A DNA stretch of 64,000 bases from Streptomyces sp. NBC_00620 (GTDB lineage Bacteria > Actinomycetota > Actinomycetes > Streptomycetales > Streptomycetaceae): contig NZ_JAPENY010000001.1 in the NCBI RefSeq assembly GCF_026341825.1, positions 3,038,001 through 3,102,000 on the forward strand, in the 5' to 3' direction. How positions within the stretch are numbered: position 1 is the stretch's first letter; every line of letters begins with the position of its first letter. Under the pieces are notes generated by a model that ran no database searches, was not told the origin of the DNA, and was given only the letters and a program-made list of their open reading frames with translations. This document shows, piece by piece, positions 18,097 to 26,195 of this stretch. The translations under genes were made by a program, and so were the position numbers.

Positions 18097-18690
18097 TTAT
18101 CGACGGTTCTTCGCCGGAAGTTCGTTGTCGCAGAAGACGCAGAAGAAATGGGAATCCTTCACGGAGTTCCACTCGCGGCAGGACGGGCAGCAGCGAAAGA
18201 TGATTGGGTGGGTGTATCCGGAGCCGTGGTTGATTCCTGCGTGATCGAGGCTTCGGGCAACTGATTCCCAGGATTCGGTATCCGGGCAGTAACCTGTGGA
18301 CTGATTGCTGACGGTTGAAACCTCCCATTGTCCCCTGTTCCGGGACTGATGGAAACCGATTTCACCGGCAGCCCACACCGCACAGCCATCCGCGCACGCC
18401 ACATGTTCTGACCGGCGCGGCGCGAGGCGAAGCACGCCCGAGGTATCCACGATGAAAGTGAACGGCTCATTCAATTCTTCGGGACCGCGCGAGGCCAGGA
18501 ACTCCTGCAGGTCGCTCGCTGTTCGGACAGGGAACCCTCCGCTCTGTCGAATGGATTCCTTGATCTCTGGAGGTCCAACGTATTCGTACTCTTTCACTTC
18601 TGTGAAGACCTCTCTTCGATCAGTCAATCCTGAAGTCTTGAATACCGATGGGAGATGGGGAATTCGGTGCAGGGTGTGACGCTGATTCAC
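18097..18690 (-). CDS. Conserved protein with C-terminal zinc ribbon
   Basis: Protein of up to 197 residues from an uncharacterised bacterial family. The core reads FTFIVDTSGVLRLAPRRSEH, then NQSTGYCPDTESW, and it ends in a zinc ribbon (CCPSCREWN ... FFCVFCDNELP, two CxxC knuckles). I recall similar proteins in many actinobacteria but no function. The first ATG (18690) overlaps the preceding small gene by 71 nt; a TTG at 18627, overlapping that gene's stop region, is an alternative start. It is the third gene of the Rhs1 operon and might be an accessory immunity or regulatory protein, by position only. Confidence 0.72.
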   Translation of the reverse strand: MNQRHTLHRIPHLPSVFKTSGLTDRREVFTEVKEYEYVGPPEIKESIRQSGGFPVRTASDLQEFLASRGPEELNEPFTFIVDTSGVLRLAPRRSEHVACADGCAVWAAGEIGFHQSRNRGQWEVSTVSNQSTGYCPDTESWESVARSLDHAGINHGSGYTHPIIFRCCPSCREWNSVKDSHFFCVFCDNELPAKNRR

Positions 18691-19003
18691 TCAACGGGCC
18701 GGGGATGCCCGGGCCCCATGTTTGCCATCCACTCTTGAAGTAGTGATCCGTCAGTACGGGGCCCCGCGGCCCTGTCGTGAATCTCTCTCTGGAGAAGTCG
18801 GCCAAGGAAGACAGGAAGCTCTTCACGGACTCTTCCGTCGGTGAGGCCTCCTCGCTGCTCCAACAGCCGAGCCAGCTTGCGTCTCCGGCCTGATCCTCAG
18901 ATCTCACGCATACCCATACATGGCCTGGGCTGCTGGTGCTACCCCGAAATACGTCCGCGATCAACTTGTGTGTCCTGTCGAGCAGAACCTGTGGCAAAGT
19001 CAT
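18620..19003 (-). CDS. Putative immunity protein for Rhs toxin 1
   Basis: Small acidic protein of 127 residues with no recognised family. The ATG at 19003 shares one base with the Rhs1 stop (TGATG), so it is translated by coupling straight after the toxin tip. That is where polymorphic toxin loci place the cognate immunity gene. No signal peptide or membrane segment is seen, consistent with a cytoplasmic inhibitor. A GTG at 19006 is possible. Function is inferred from position. Confidence 0.65.
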   Translation of the reverse strand: MTLPQVLLDRTHKLIADVFRGSTSSPGHVWVCVRSEDQAGDASWLGCWSSEEASPTEESVKSFLSSLADFSRERFTTGPRGPVLTDHYFKSGWQTWGPGIPGPLSESASHPAPNSPSPIGIQDFRID

Positions 19004-22000
19004 CACTCCCGCAAGGCGAACTCTATGAGGGTGTTCGGATCCATCTCTCCGGTCCCGATTCGTCGAACGACTTCCGCCGTCCGGTGATGGCCTCCGGTTA
19101 TGTGAATCCGAGAGCCGGGGAAGTTGATGGAATCCCCGGGCCCAAAGTTGCGGTAGCCGCTGATGGGGTCGTTTCCTTGGGGCCCGCCGAATCTCGTCAG
19201 GTCGTCGTTGGCAAGATTCCTGACACCTCCGTGCCCAGCTATCTCGCCACCATACATCTGGGCTTCTGTCAGCGGGTGGCTGGCTATCCGGTTGTCGACC
19301 AGCTCGCCGGCTCTGACGTAGAACCTGTCGTAGCGAGAGTGAATGGGAAGGTCCGCCAGATGTGCATTGGGGTACGGCGAGAGCCCGAGCGGGTCCACCT
19401 GCGTGTGGGGATTCTTTACGTAGGTGACAGGGTTGGGTGCCGGTATGAGACCGAGAGGGTCGGGGCTGGTGTAGCGTCCGGTCTCCGGATCATAATGCCG
19501 AAAGTAGTTGTAGTGGAGTTCAGTTTCCGGGTCGAAGTATTGCCCCGGAAATCGCAACGGTGTGTACGCAGAAGCTGTGGCGTTCCACGTGGTGTTACCC
19601 CAAAGTGTCGTCCGAGTGCGCCAGACGACAACGCCGTACTCGTCTACAAGTTCGCTCGGAGTGCCGACGAGGTCGGTGACAATAGCGAAAAAACGTGAGT
19701 CGATTTCGCTCTGGGAAATATCAGCCGCGGTGAGACGCTCGGTCTGTGTCACGGGGCGCAGCCCTTGGTGATCCCAGGTCAGGGTAACGCGGTTTGGCAA
19801 GTCGACGCCAGCCGTGGTCTGTTCGCACAGCGTCGGTCCATCCCACGTCAGGTCTACCTGCTCTGTCACTGATTCGCCATCCGGGGCGAGGCGTTGCTTG
19901 GCAATTCTGCGGCCGACTGGGTCGTACGCATAGCGCCATTGTGTCCCATCCGGTGTGATTACTGAGACCAAGCGGTCCTCGGCATCCCAGCTATATCGCC
20001 AGGTGTCCGGCTTGCGAGAAACCCGGGACTTCTGACGTAGGACGACGCGGCCTTGAGCGTCGTATTCGTAGCGGACGCTTCCCGCCCTGGTCAGGTGTGT
20101 GCCGACATAGTCGCGCGGACCTGTACTTTCGTGGCCAGGGTGAGTGGCCGGCCAGGTCGCCAGGGTCTGATTGCCGGCTGTGTCGTAGGCGTAGGTCTCC
20201 GCCCAGTCGCGAGCGTGCACCGCAGTGACTCGACCACTTGAGTCCAAGCCGAAGTGGCGGGCTCCCTCTGTCAGATCGGTGGATGCAGTGAGGTGGCCGT
20301 CTGCGCGATAGGTGTAGGAGCGATGCTGCACTTGGCGTCCAGCAGGTCCTGTAACCAACTGTGCTGTCAGACGCCCCAGTTCGTCGAACGTATTGCCCAA
20401 TGCTAGGTCGGCGCCAACTTGACGATGGGTCTCTCGGCCGGCTGCGTCAAACTCGAAGGTGAGTGTGCGACCCGAGGTCCGCAGCGAGCTGCGGCGTCCG
20501 GCCGCGTCATAGGTCCACGCGCTGGTCGCGCCGATCGGAGTGGTGCGCCCGGTGCGGCGTCCAAGAACATCATGCGTATACGTCGTGGTGCGTCCGTTGA
20601 CTGTCTCCGATGTGACGAGGCCGTTGAGGTCGTAGGTGGGAGTGAGAGCAGCGTGAGGGCTGCTTGCCCGGGTTAGGTGACCGGTGGCGTCCCATTCATA
20701 TGTGGTGGCGAACCCGTCGGCGTCCTTTCGGATCACCTTGCCGAGTTCGTCTCGTTCGAACCGGACCAGCTGTCCGAGAGCGTTGGTGCGCGATCTCAGT
20801 TGACCGGCAGCGTCATAGTCATAAGTAACCGTGCGGTTGTCGAAGTCGGACTCGGACATAAGATTTCCGGCGGCGTCGTAGTCGTATGTCCAGGTGAGGC
20901 CCTGCGGATTGATGACCCTCTTCAGCCTGAGGGCCGCGTCATATTCGAACTCGTAGCGTTCGTTGCCGGGGTCGACACGTGCGCTGAGCATGTCGAAGTG
21001 CGTGTACTCGAAGGCCGTAGTACTTCCAGTGGCGTCGATGTGACGAGTGCAATTTCCCTCACCGTCGTATTCCCAGGACAGTTCGGACCCATCAGCAGTG
21101 AGTACCCGGGCCGTCCTGCCCTCTGTCGTCCACCAAATGCGCGTCACCGATCCCAGTTCGTCTGACATCGAGGTCACTCTGCCGAACGCGTCATACTGAC
21201 GGACACGACGGTGCCCCAGCGGATCGGTCAGCTCACTGGGCAGACCAACTGCCGTGCATCGCACATGTGTCAGATTGCCAAGTGCGTTCGTGACGGTCGC
21301 CAAACCGCCGACGACATCGAAGGTTCGGCGCGTCACTGAGCCTGCCGAGTCGGTCGACGAGACGCAATTGCCGCGTTCGTCGTATGTGTACCCCCAGGTC
21401 GCTCCGTTGGGCAGAATGATTTCTAGGGGCCTTGAGTGCTCGTCGTACTCATACTGCGTGGTTGCCCCGTTGGGGTACGTGATTGAAATGGGCTGCCCGG
21501 TCTCGTTGTTGTCAAAAACCGTTGTTTGGCCGAGTTCATTTGTCCACGAGACAACATGGTGGTGTTCGTCGTAGGTGGTGCGGGTAGCGTGGCCGAGCGG
21601 GTCGATTTCGGCGATGACCTGGCTGTTGTCGTTGATGACGAAGCGAGTGGTGGCGCCTTCGGCGGTGGTGAGTGTGGTGATGCGGCAGTCGGGCCAGGCG
21701 GGGTCAGTGCTGTCGTAGTCGAGGGTGATGGTGATGTGGCCGGCTTCGCCGCCTTCGGCAATGCAGCGGTCCTGGTCGTTGTAGGTGTAGGCGTAGCGGC
21801 TGTGGTTGGTGTCGGTCCAGGAAGTGACGCGCAGGCGTTCGTCGTACGTGAACTTCAGGGGCAGGCCGGAGGAGTTGATGACCTCGGTGAGGTTGCCATC
21901 GGTGTAGCCGTAGCGCTTGACGGTGACGTCGGAGCCGTCTTCGGCGGCGCCTGCCAAGGCGAGGCCGGTGATGCGGCCTTCGTCGGTGGTGAGTACGAGG

Positions 22001-23574
22001 TGGTAGCCGCCGGAGTGGCGGATGGCGCAGGGGGTGCCGTGCTCGTCGTAGTCGAAGGTGATCGTGTTGTGGTTGCGGTCAACGATGCGGGTGAGCAGGG
22101 CTATGTCGTCGGCGGGGTGGGTGAAGTGGCGGGCGTGTCCGTTGAGGGGATCGTCGACGCGGTATCCGCCGTCTTCGAGGCGGGTGAGGGGCCAGCGGGG
22201 TCCGGTCGCGGGGAGGACGGGGGTGCCTGGGCCGGTGGGGTGGGGGTAGGCGAGCAGTAGGCCGTCCTCAGTGACGAAGACGACGCCGTGTTCGTCGACT
22301 TCGAGGCGCTGGTCGATGGTGGAGGCCCAGGTGGGGCCGAACCACCAGCCGGTGCGGTAGTCGGAGGCGACACGGCGAGTGAAGGCCAGCGGCAGGATAC
22401 CGGGCAGTTCCACATCAGTCTGCGGCAGGTACATCGCGCCGGTGGCCATGTCCACCGGGTCACTGCCTTTGGAACGGACCACGTTCTTGAGCCGGTTGTA
22501 GGCACCCTTGGCGCTGTCGCCGAGAGCGCCGCGGGCCGACTTCCCGAGGCCGCGCGCGGCAAGGCCCATGCCTTTCAGACCGCCCCTGAGTCCCTTGAGA
22601 GCGGCCGCCCCGCCGTTCAGGCCCTTTGCGAGGCCGCCGAGGGTGGTCAGCCCCTTCATGCCGGGTATGCAGTCGAGTGCCGCGAAGGCGACATCCCATA
22701 GGGACGCCTGCCCCTTCGCATATTTGTTGAGGGTGTCGGCGAGGACGACGAGGGCGGCGATCAGCAGGATCGCGCCGAGGATCGGGCCGCCGATGATCAG
22801 CGCGATGATGCCGACGACGGCGACGACGACCTTGCAGACCGTGACGATGGTGTCCCAGTTGTCGGTGAACCAGTCCCCGACCTCCTCCCACCACTTGCGG
22901 TTGCGGATCCCCGCGTCGGAAGCGTCATCGATCTTGGTCTTGGCCTCCCGCGCCGCGTCCTCACGCATCTTCCGGGCGTCCGCGGCCATCTTCTTCGCCG
23001 CGTCGAGGGCGTCCTGCGCATTCGACACGTCCGACTGGGCGGACGTCTGCGCGGTCTTGGCGTGCTGGGCGTCCCGGGTGGCGGCCCGGACCTTGGCCTC
23101 GTCGGGCTTCTCCGTACTCTTGCTGCCGGTCGGATCGTCCTTGTACTTGTCGGCTTCCTTGCCGGCCTTCGTCACCCATGAATCGGCCGACGCGAGACGG
23201 GACTTGGCGGAGCTCAGGTCGGTCTGGGCGGCGCGGCCGTTGGCCAGTGCCCGGTCGGCGAGGGCTTGGGCACGCTCCAGCTTCGGCCAGTACGCCGCCA
23301 GTGCGCCCCCGGCCATGTCGTACGACGTCCTCAGCTTCTTCAGCTGCTTCGGCACACCCGAGAACTGATCCTGGAACGCCTTGGCGGACTTCCCCGCCCA
23401 CTGCAGGACCGCTTCCTCGTCCGCCATCCCCTTGATCAGACGGAGTGCGTCCCCCACGTCATCGGCGAAGTCGAGGAGGTTCTTGGACAGCAGGCGCACC
23501 CGGTCCGGATCACCCGGCGTCGGGTCCTTGTCCAGGTCCAGGACATGCCAGTCACTCGGCCGATTCCCCGCCAC
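19003..23574 (-). CDS. Rhs/YD-repeat polymorphic toxin 1 with WXG-type N-terminus
   Basis: Large toxin of 1523 residues. Residues 1-110 form a WXG100-like helical region (EAVLQWAGKSAKAFQDQF), 110-230 a coiled coil, about 240-290 strongly hydrophobic segments. A DUF6531-like entry motif (SDPVDMATGAMYLPQTDVEL) starts near residue 370. Many YD repeats follow (TYDYDAAGNL, FTYDERLRV) and the Rhs core ends FRHYDPETGRYTSPDPLGL and QVDPLGL near residue 1393. The tip of about 128 residues contains NFPGSRIHITGGHHRTAEVV, weakly like ParB-fold (G-H-H-R-T) proteins; activity not established. GTG start at 23574 follows GGGGGT. Codon use changes abruptly near 21,580. Export probably by a type VII-like route (inference). 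Confidence 0.92.
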   Translation of the reverse strand: MAGNRPSDWHVLDLDKDPTPGDPDRVRLLSKNLLDFADDVGDALRLIKGMADEEAVLQWAGKSAKAFQDQFSGVPKQLKKLRTSYDMAGGALAAYWPKLERAQALADRALANGRAAQTDLSSAKSRLASADSWVTKAGKEADKYKDDPTGSKSTEKPDEAKVRAATRDAQHAKTAQTSAQSDVSNAQDALDAAKKMAADARKMREDAAREAKTKIDDASDAGIRNRKWWEEVGDWFTDNWDTIVTVCKVVVAVVGIIALIIGGPILGAILLIAALVVLADTLNKYAKGQASLWDVAFAALDCIPGMKGLTTLGGLAKGLNGGAAALKGLRGGLKGMGLAARGLGKSARGALGDSAKGAYNRLKNVVRSKGSDPVDMATGAMYLPQTDVELPGILPLAFTRRVASDYRTGWWFGPTWASTIDQRLEVDEHGVVFVTEDGLLLAYPHPTGPGTPVLPATGPRWPLTRLEDGGYRVDDPLNGHARHFTHPADDIALLTRIVDRNHNTITFDYDEHGTPCAIRHSGGYHLVLTTDEGRITGLALAGAAEDGSDVTVKRYGYTDGNLTEVINSSGLPLKFTYDERLRVTSWTDTNHSRYAYTYNDQDRCIAEGGEAGHITITLDYDSTDPAWPDCRITTLTTAEGATTRFVINDNSQVIAEIDPLGHATRTTYDEHHHVVSWTNELGQTTVFDNNETGQPISITYPNGATTQYEYDEHSRPLEIILPNGATWGYTYDERGNCVSSTDSAGSVTRRTFDVVGGLATVTNALGNLTHVRCTAVGLPSELTDPLGHRRVRQYDAFGRVTSMSDELGSVTRIWWTTEGRTARVLTADGSELSWEYDGEGNCTRHIDATGSTTAFEYTHFDMLSARVDPGNERYEFEYDAALRLKRVINPQGLTWTYDYDAAGNLMSESDFDNRTVTYDYDAAGQLRSRTNALGQLVRFERDELGKVIRKDADGFATTYEWDATGHLTRASSPHAALTPTYDLNGLVTSETVNGRTTTYTHDVLGRRTGRTTPIGATSAWTYDAAGRRSSLRTSGRTLTFEFDAAGRETHRQVGADLALGNTFDELGRLTAQLVTGPAGRQVQHRSYTYRADGHLTASTDLTEGARHFGLDSSGRVTAVHARDWAETYAYDTAGNQTLATWPATHPGHESTGPRDYVGTHLTRAGSVRYEYDAQGRVVLRQKSRVSRKPDTWRYSWDAEDRLVSVITPDGTQWRYAYDPVGRRIAKQRLAPDGESVTEQVDLTWDGPTLCEQTTAGVDLPNRVTLTWDHQGLRPVTQTERLTAADISQSEIDSRFFAIVTDLVGTPSELVDEYGVVVWRTRTTLWGNTTWNATASAYTPLRFPGQYFDPETELHYNYFRHYDPETGRYTSPDPLGLIPAPNPVTYVKNPHTQVDPLGLSPYPNAHLADLPIHSRYDRFYVRAGELVDNRIASHPLTEAQMYGGEIAGHGGVRNLANDDLTRFGGPQGNDPISGYRNFGPGDSINFPGSRIHITGGHHRTAEVVRRIGTGEMDPNTLIEFALRE

Positions 23575-23980
23575 GCCGCAACCCCCGTCACGCCCGTCTC
23601 ACCAATAACCGTACGCGCGAGCGAAGTTACTAGGTGCTCAAGGAGGAGGGAAGGACCGTCAGTGAGTTGAGCGGGGGTCCTGAGCGCGTATCAGTTTGCA
23701 CAGGCTGGCGGTGCGCAGGTGGACGGTGTCGGGAGCGGGCCGCGGTCATGTTGACGTAGTTGGCGACCTCGGAGGGGCAACCGCGTTTCTGCATCGAGGA
23801 AATTCGCGGCCGACGTCGGCGTCCAGGACGACGGTGCCGAGTTGGGTGCGGGCGGGGTGCGAGCCGAAGGTGCGGGGATTGAGTCGGTCGCAAGCGGGAC
23901 GGTAGCGACCGCGGAGCTTTGGGTAGCGATTATCGCTCTTTGCGGTGGCCAACGCGGTGACGCTTTCCGACCTCCAACAT
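23575..23980. other. Intergenic stretch between divergent Rhs1 and lipoprotein B
   Basis: About 400 nt of visibly lower GC than the flanks. Several overlapping short frames exist on both strands (for example a 68-codon frame at 23746-23952, minus) but none has a ribosome site or a family I recognise. It must hold the Rhs1 promoter; a decayed gene is possible. Confidence 0.45.
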
Positions 23981-24137
23981 CACTCAATCGAAGGTTCCGC
24001 GCTGTTGGATAGGCATGTTCTGTAGCGCTATGCCCGACTTGTGATCCCTGTTGACGTAATTCGCTCTGGTGTCGTCACACGAGCCCCCGATACCGTGTCG
24101 CTGCCCTCCCGAACCCCACGCCGCACAGGAGTCTGCC
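23981..24137 (+). promoter_or_regulatory. Conserved leader, copy B
   Basis: Same length as the leader of lipoprotein A (157 nt) and aligned to it without gaps, with 28 mismatches by hand count clustered in two short segments. It ends in CACAGGAG before the GTG. It likely carries the promoter and 5' UTR of the copy B operon. Confidence 0.65.
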
Positions 24138-24794
24138 GTGAACCGCCGCCCCAGCTTGCTCGCCACGGCCGCCCTAGGTGCGGCCACGGCCCTCCTTCTG
24201 ACCGGCTGCGGGGGCGGTGACGGTGACTCCACGGGCAACGACAAGATTGCCGGGGCCGATACGGGAAGCGAGACGTCGGCGTCTCCAAGTGCCTCCGCCG
24301 CGGCAGCCGCCGACCGGCCGAAGGTCGAGCTGCCGTCGGATCTGACGTACACCTTCGACTGGCCCAAGACCGGCGACGAGAACAAGGATGCGGTCCTGAG
24401 TGACAGCGAGCAGTCCATCAAGGCGGTGGACCTCGCCATCGCCAACCAGGACGCTCTCGACAAGGCGTACCTCTTCTACTACGAGGGGGAGGCGGCGGCG
24501 AACACACAGACGTTCATCGAGGCGTATGTCGAGGCCAAGGCACGTACGACCGGTGCCTATCGCTTCTACGACGCGGTGGTCAACGTCAGCGACTCCGACA
24601 GTGCGTCGCTTGTGTATTGCGAGGATCAGGGCAAGGCGTACGACATGTACCTGGAGACGAAGAAGGTCGACAAGACCGCCGTCACCAAGAACAGCTACGT
24701 GCTCTACAACACTCAGCTGCATAAGAACACCGACGGCGTCTGGGTGATCGAGAAGCTTCTTTCCCAGAGGGGGAGTACCAAGTGCCAGCCCTGA
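24138..24794 (+). CDS. Putative lipoprotein, copy B
   Basis: Lipoprotein of 218 residues, the same length as copy A. GTG at 24138 after CAGGAG; signal peptide RRPSLLATAALGAATALLL and lipobox LTGC. The Gly/Asp/Ser/Ala linker is almost identical to copy A, then the mature domain diverges from about residue 66 (DLTYTFDWPKTGDENKDAVL) and ends KCQP with two Cys (VYCEDQ and TKC). It overlaps the next gene by 13 nt. It opens the run of genes to 30029. No family recognised; surface anchoring is the only safe prediction. Confidence 0.8.
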   Translation: MNRRPSLLATAALGAATALLLTGCGGGDGDSTGNDKIAGADTGSETSASPSASAAAAADRPKVELPSDLTYTFDWPKTGDENKDAVLSDSEQSIKAVDLAIANQDALDKAYLFYYEGEAAANTQTFIEAYVEAKARTTGAYRFYDAVVNVSDSDSASLVYCEDQGKAYDMYLETKKVDKTAVTKNSYVLYNTQLHKNTDGVWVIEKLLSQRGSTKCQP

Positions 24795-25834
24795 GTGTTG
24801 GTTCACGAGTCTTGATCGCTTCTCTGCTGCTCGGCTCGGTCGTCATGGGCACTGCTCCCGCCATGGCAGACAACAACATCGGTGGTGGCGCCCAGGCGCC
24901 TCCTCCCAGTGGGAATGCATCCGGCGACTCTGACGGCGAGGGCAATCTGTCGGCGACTGCGGGTGCTGTTGTCTTTGACCGTTCGAAGAACGGTTCGGGT
25001 GAGTCGGCAGGTCCAGTGGCGTCGACCGCCAGCACGTGGACCCCGCCTGCCTGTTACTACGCCCCGATGTATTCGCCGGCTCAGTTGCAGGAGCATTTGG
25101 AGCCGGTCTGGGAGGCGGAGTCGACGGGTTACGAGTGGGACGCTTCGCAGCGTAAGCGGTATGTCGACGGTGAGCCGTACACGGACTTCAACAAGGACAA
25201 GGCCGGGGACGGGTATTGGTGGTCGGGGTATGTCGCGGAGGGGCGTGCGGGTGATCCGGGCGCGCTGGACTGTGACAAGCCCTATTTCTGGGTGGACACA
25301 GGCGAACCCCCGCCGGCGGACATCCCGGAGGCGATCACGCCTGAGATTCTGGCGCAGTTGGCGTACGCGGAGATCCGTGTCCCCTCGACCAAGGTGGACC
25401 TGGCTCCGGCCGGTACGACGAAGGTGAATCTGCCGACGTGGGCGTGGCTGGACACGGCGGAGTTCAAGCCGGTGTCGGTGACTGCGTCGGTGCCGTTGCT
25501 CGGGGTCGAGGCGACGACGGTCGCGGAGCCGGTCTCCGTGAAGATCGAGCCGGGCACGGGCGATGCGACGACCTACCCCGCGTCGGGTGTGTGTGAGATC
25601 AACAACGGCTCGATCGGTGAGTCGTACGCCGCGGGTAAGGCGGATGAGACTCCGCCGTGCGGCGTGAAGTACCTGCGTTCTTCGGGCGAGGACTCGTACA
25701 AGCTGAGGGCGACCATTACCTGGAAGATCCACTGGACTGGCACGGGTGTGGCCCAGGATCAGCCGTTGCCGGACGGGGAGTTCGGGGCTGAGCAGGACGT
25801 GGTCGTGCAGGAGATCCAGGCCGTCAACCGCTGA
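24782..25834 (+). CDS. Putative secreted protein, copy B
   Basis: Secreted protein of 350 residues; signal peptide SRVLIASLLLGSVVMGTAPA, cleavage near AMA-D. After a short Gly/Pro/Ser linker, 300 residues match copy A (17009-18055) with no gaps. Conserved pieces include WTPPACYYAPMYSPAQLQ, TWAWLDTAEFKPVSVTASVP and TITWKIHWTGTGVAQ. The GTG at 24782 gives the same 13-nt overlap with the lipoprotein as in copy A. No domain is recognised; the extended beta-rich look and Cys pairs fit an exported adaptor or surface protein. The next gene is a WXG100-type protein, which links the pair to type VII secretion. Confidence 0.8.
   Translation: MPALSVGSRVLIASLLLGSVVMGTAPAMADNNIGGGAQAPPPSGNASGDSDGEGNLSATAGAVVFDRSKNGSGESAGPVASTASTWTPPACYYAPMYSPAQLQEHLEPVWEAESTGYEWDASQRKRYVDGEPYTDFNKDKAGDGYWWSGYVAEGRAGDPGALDCDKPYFWVDTGEPPPADIPEAITPEILAQLAYAEIRVPSTKVDLAPAGTTKVNLPTWAWLDTAEFKPVSVTASVPLLGVEATTVAEPVSVKIEPGTGDATTYPASGVCEINNGSIGESYAAGKADETPPCGVKYLRSSGEDSYKLRATITWKIHWTGTGVAQDQPLPDGEFGAEQDVVVQEIQAVNR
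24932..25834 (+). repeat. 903-nt duplicated block, copy B (partner 17153-18055)
   Basis: Equal in length to 17153-18055 and visibly about nine-tenths identical at nucleotide level, ending in the same GAGATCCAGGCCGTCAACCG segment and stop. Points to a recent duplication or continuing gene conversion between the two pairs. Confidence 0.85.
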
Positions 25835-25877
25835 CTCTGGGGCAACCGGCATACGAAGAGAATCCGGGAAGAGACGC

Positions 25878-26195
25878 GTGGCGGATCGGCTGGCAGTTGA
25901 CGGCGATGAGTTGACGCACTTCATGAAGATGCTCAGGAAATCGACCGACTCACTGAAGGGTCTGCGTAGGGCGTTGGAAGACGCGACCGTCACCGGCCTC
26001 GGTACCGACGATCTCGACCGCGCCTGTGAGGACTTCCAGGACGACTGGAAGTACGGAGCCGATCAGATCGGTGAGCAGACCGAGGATCTGGCCAAGATCA
26101 TCGGAAAGAGCAGGGACAGCTACCGCGAGGTCGACAAGGCCTTGGAGGAAGCGCTCAAGAAACCCAGCGAGGGCAAAGGCGGGGGTTCGAAGTGA
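25878..26195 (+). CDS. WXG100-like type VII secretion protein
   Basis: Small helical protein of 105 residues starting VADRLAVDGDELTHFMKMLR, with a helix-turn-helix plan and a central FQDDWKYGADQIGE segment in the place of the WXG turn. Size and composition fit an ESX/WXG100-type partner protein. The GTG at 25878 follows GGGAAGAG. Its stop overlaps the next GTG (GTGA), so it is coupled to the larger WXG-type protein and likely forms a heterodimer with it for export. Confidence 0.78.
   Translation: MADRLAVDGDELTHFMKMLRKSTDSLKGLRRALEDATVTGLGTDDLDRACEDFQDDWKYGADQIGEQTEDLAKIIGKSRDSYREVDKALEEALKKPSEGKGGGSK

Noticed and set aside
23630..23990. Short frames suggesting a gene or transposase remnant between Rhs1 and lipoprotein B
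   Set aside because: No ribosome site, no conserved motif and no inverted repeats; kept only as an unassigned gap.
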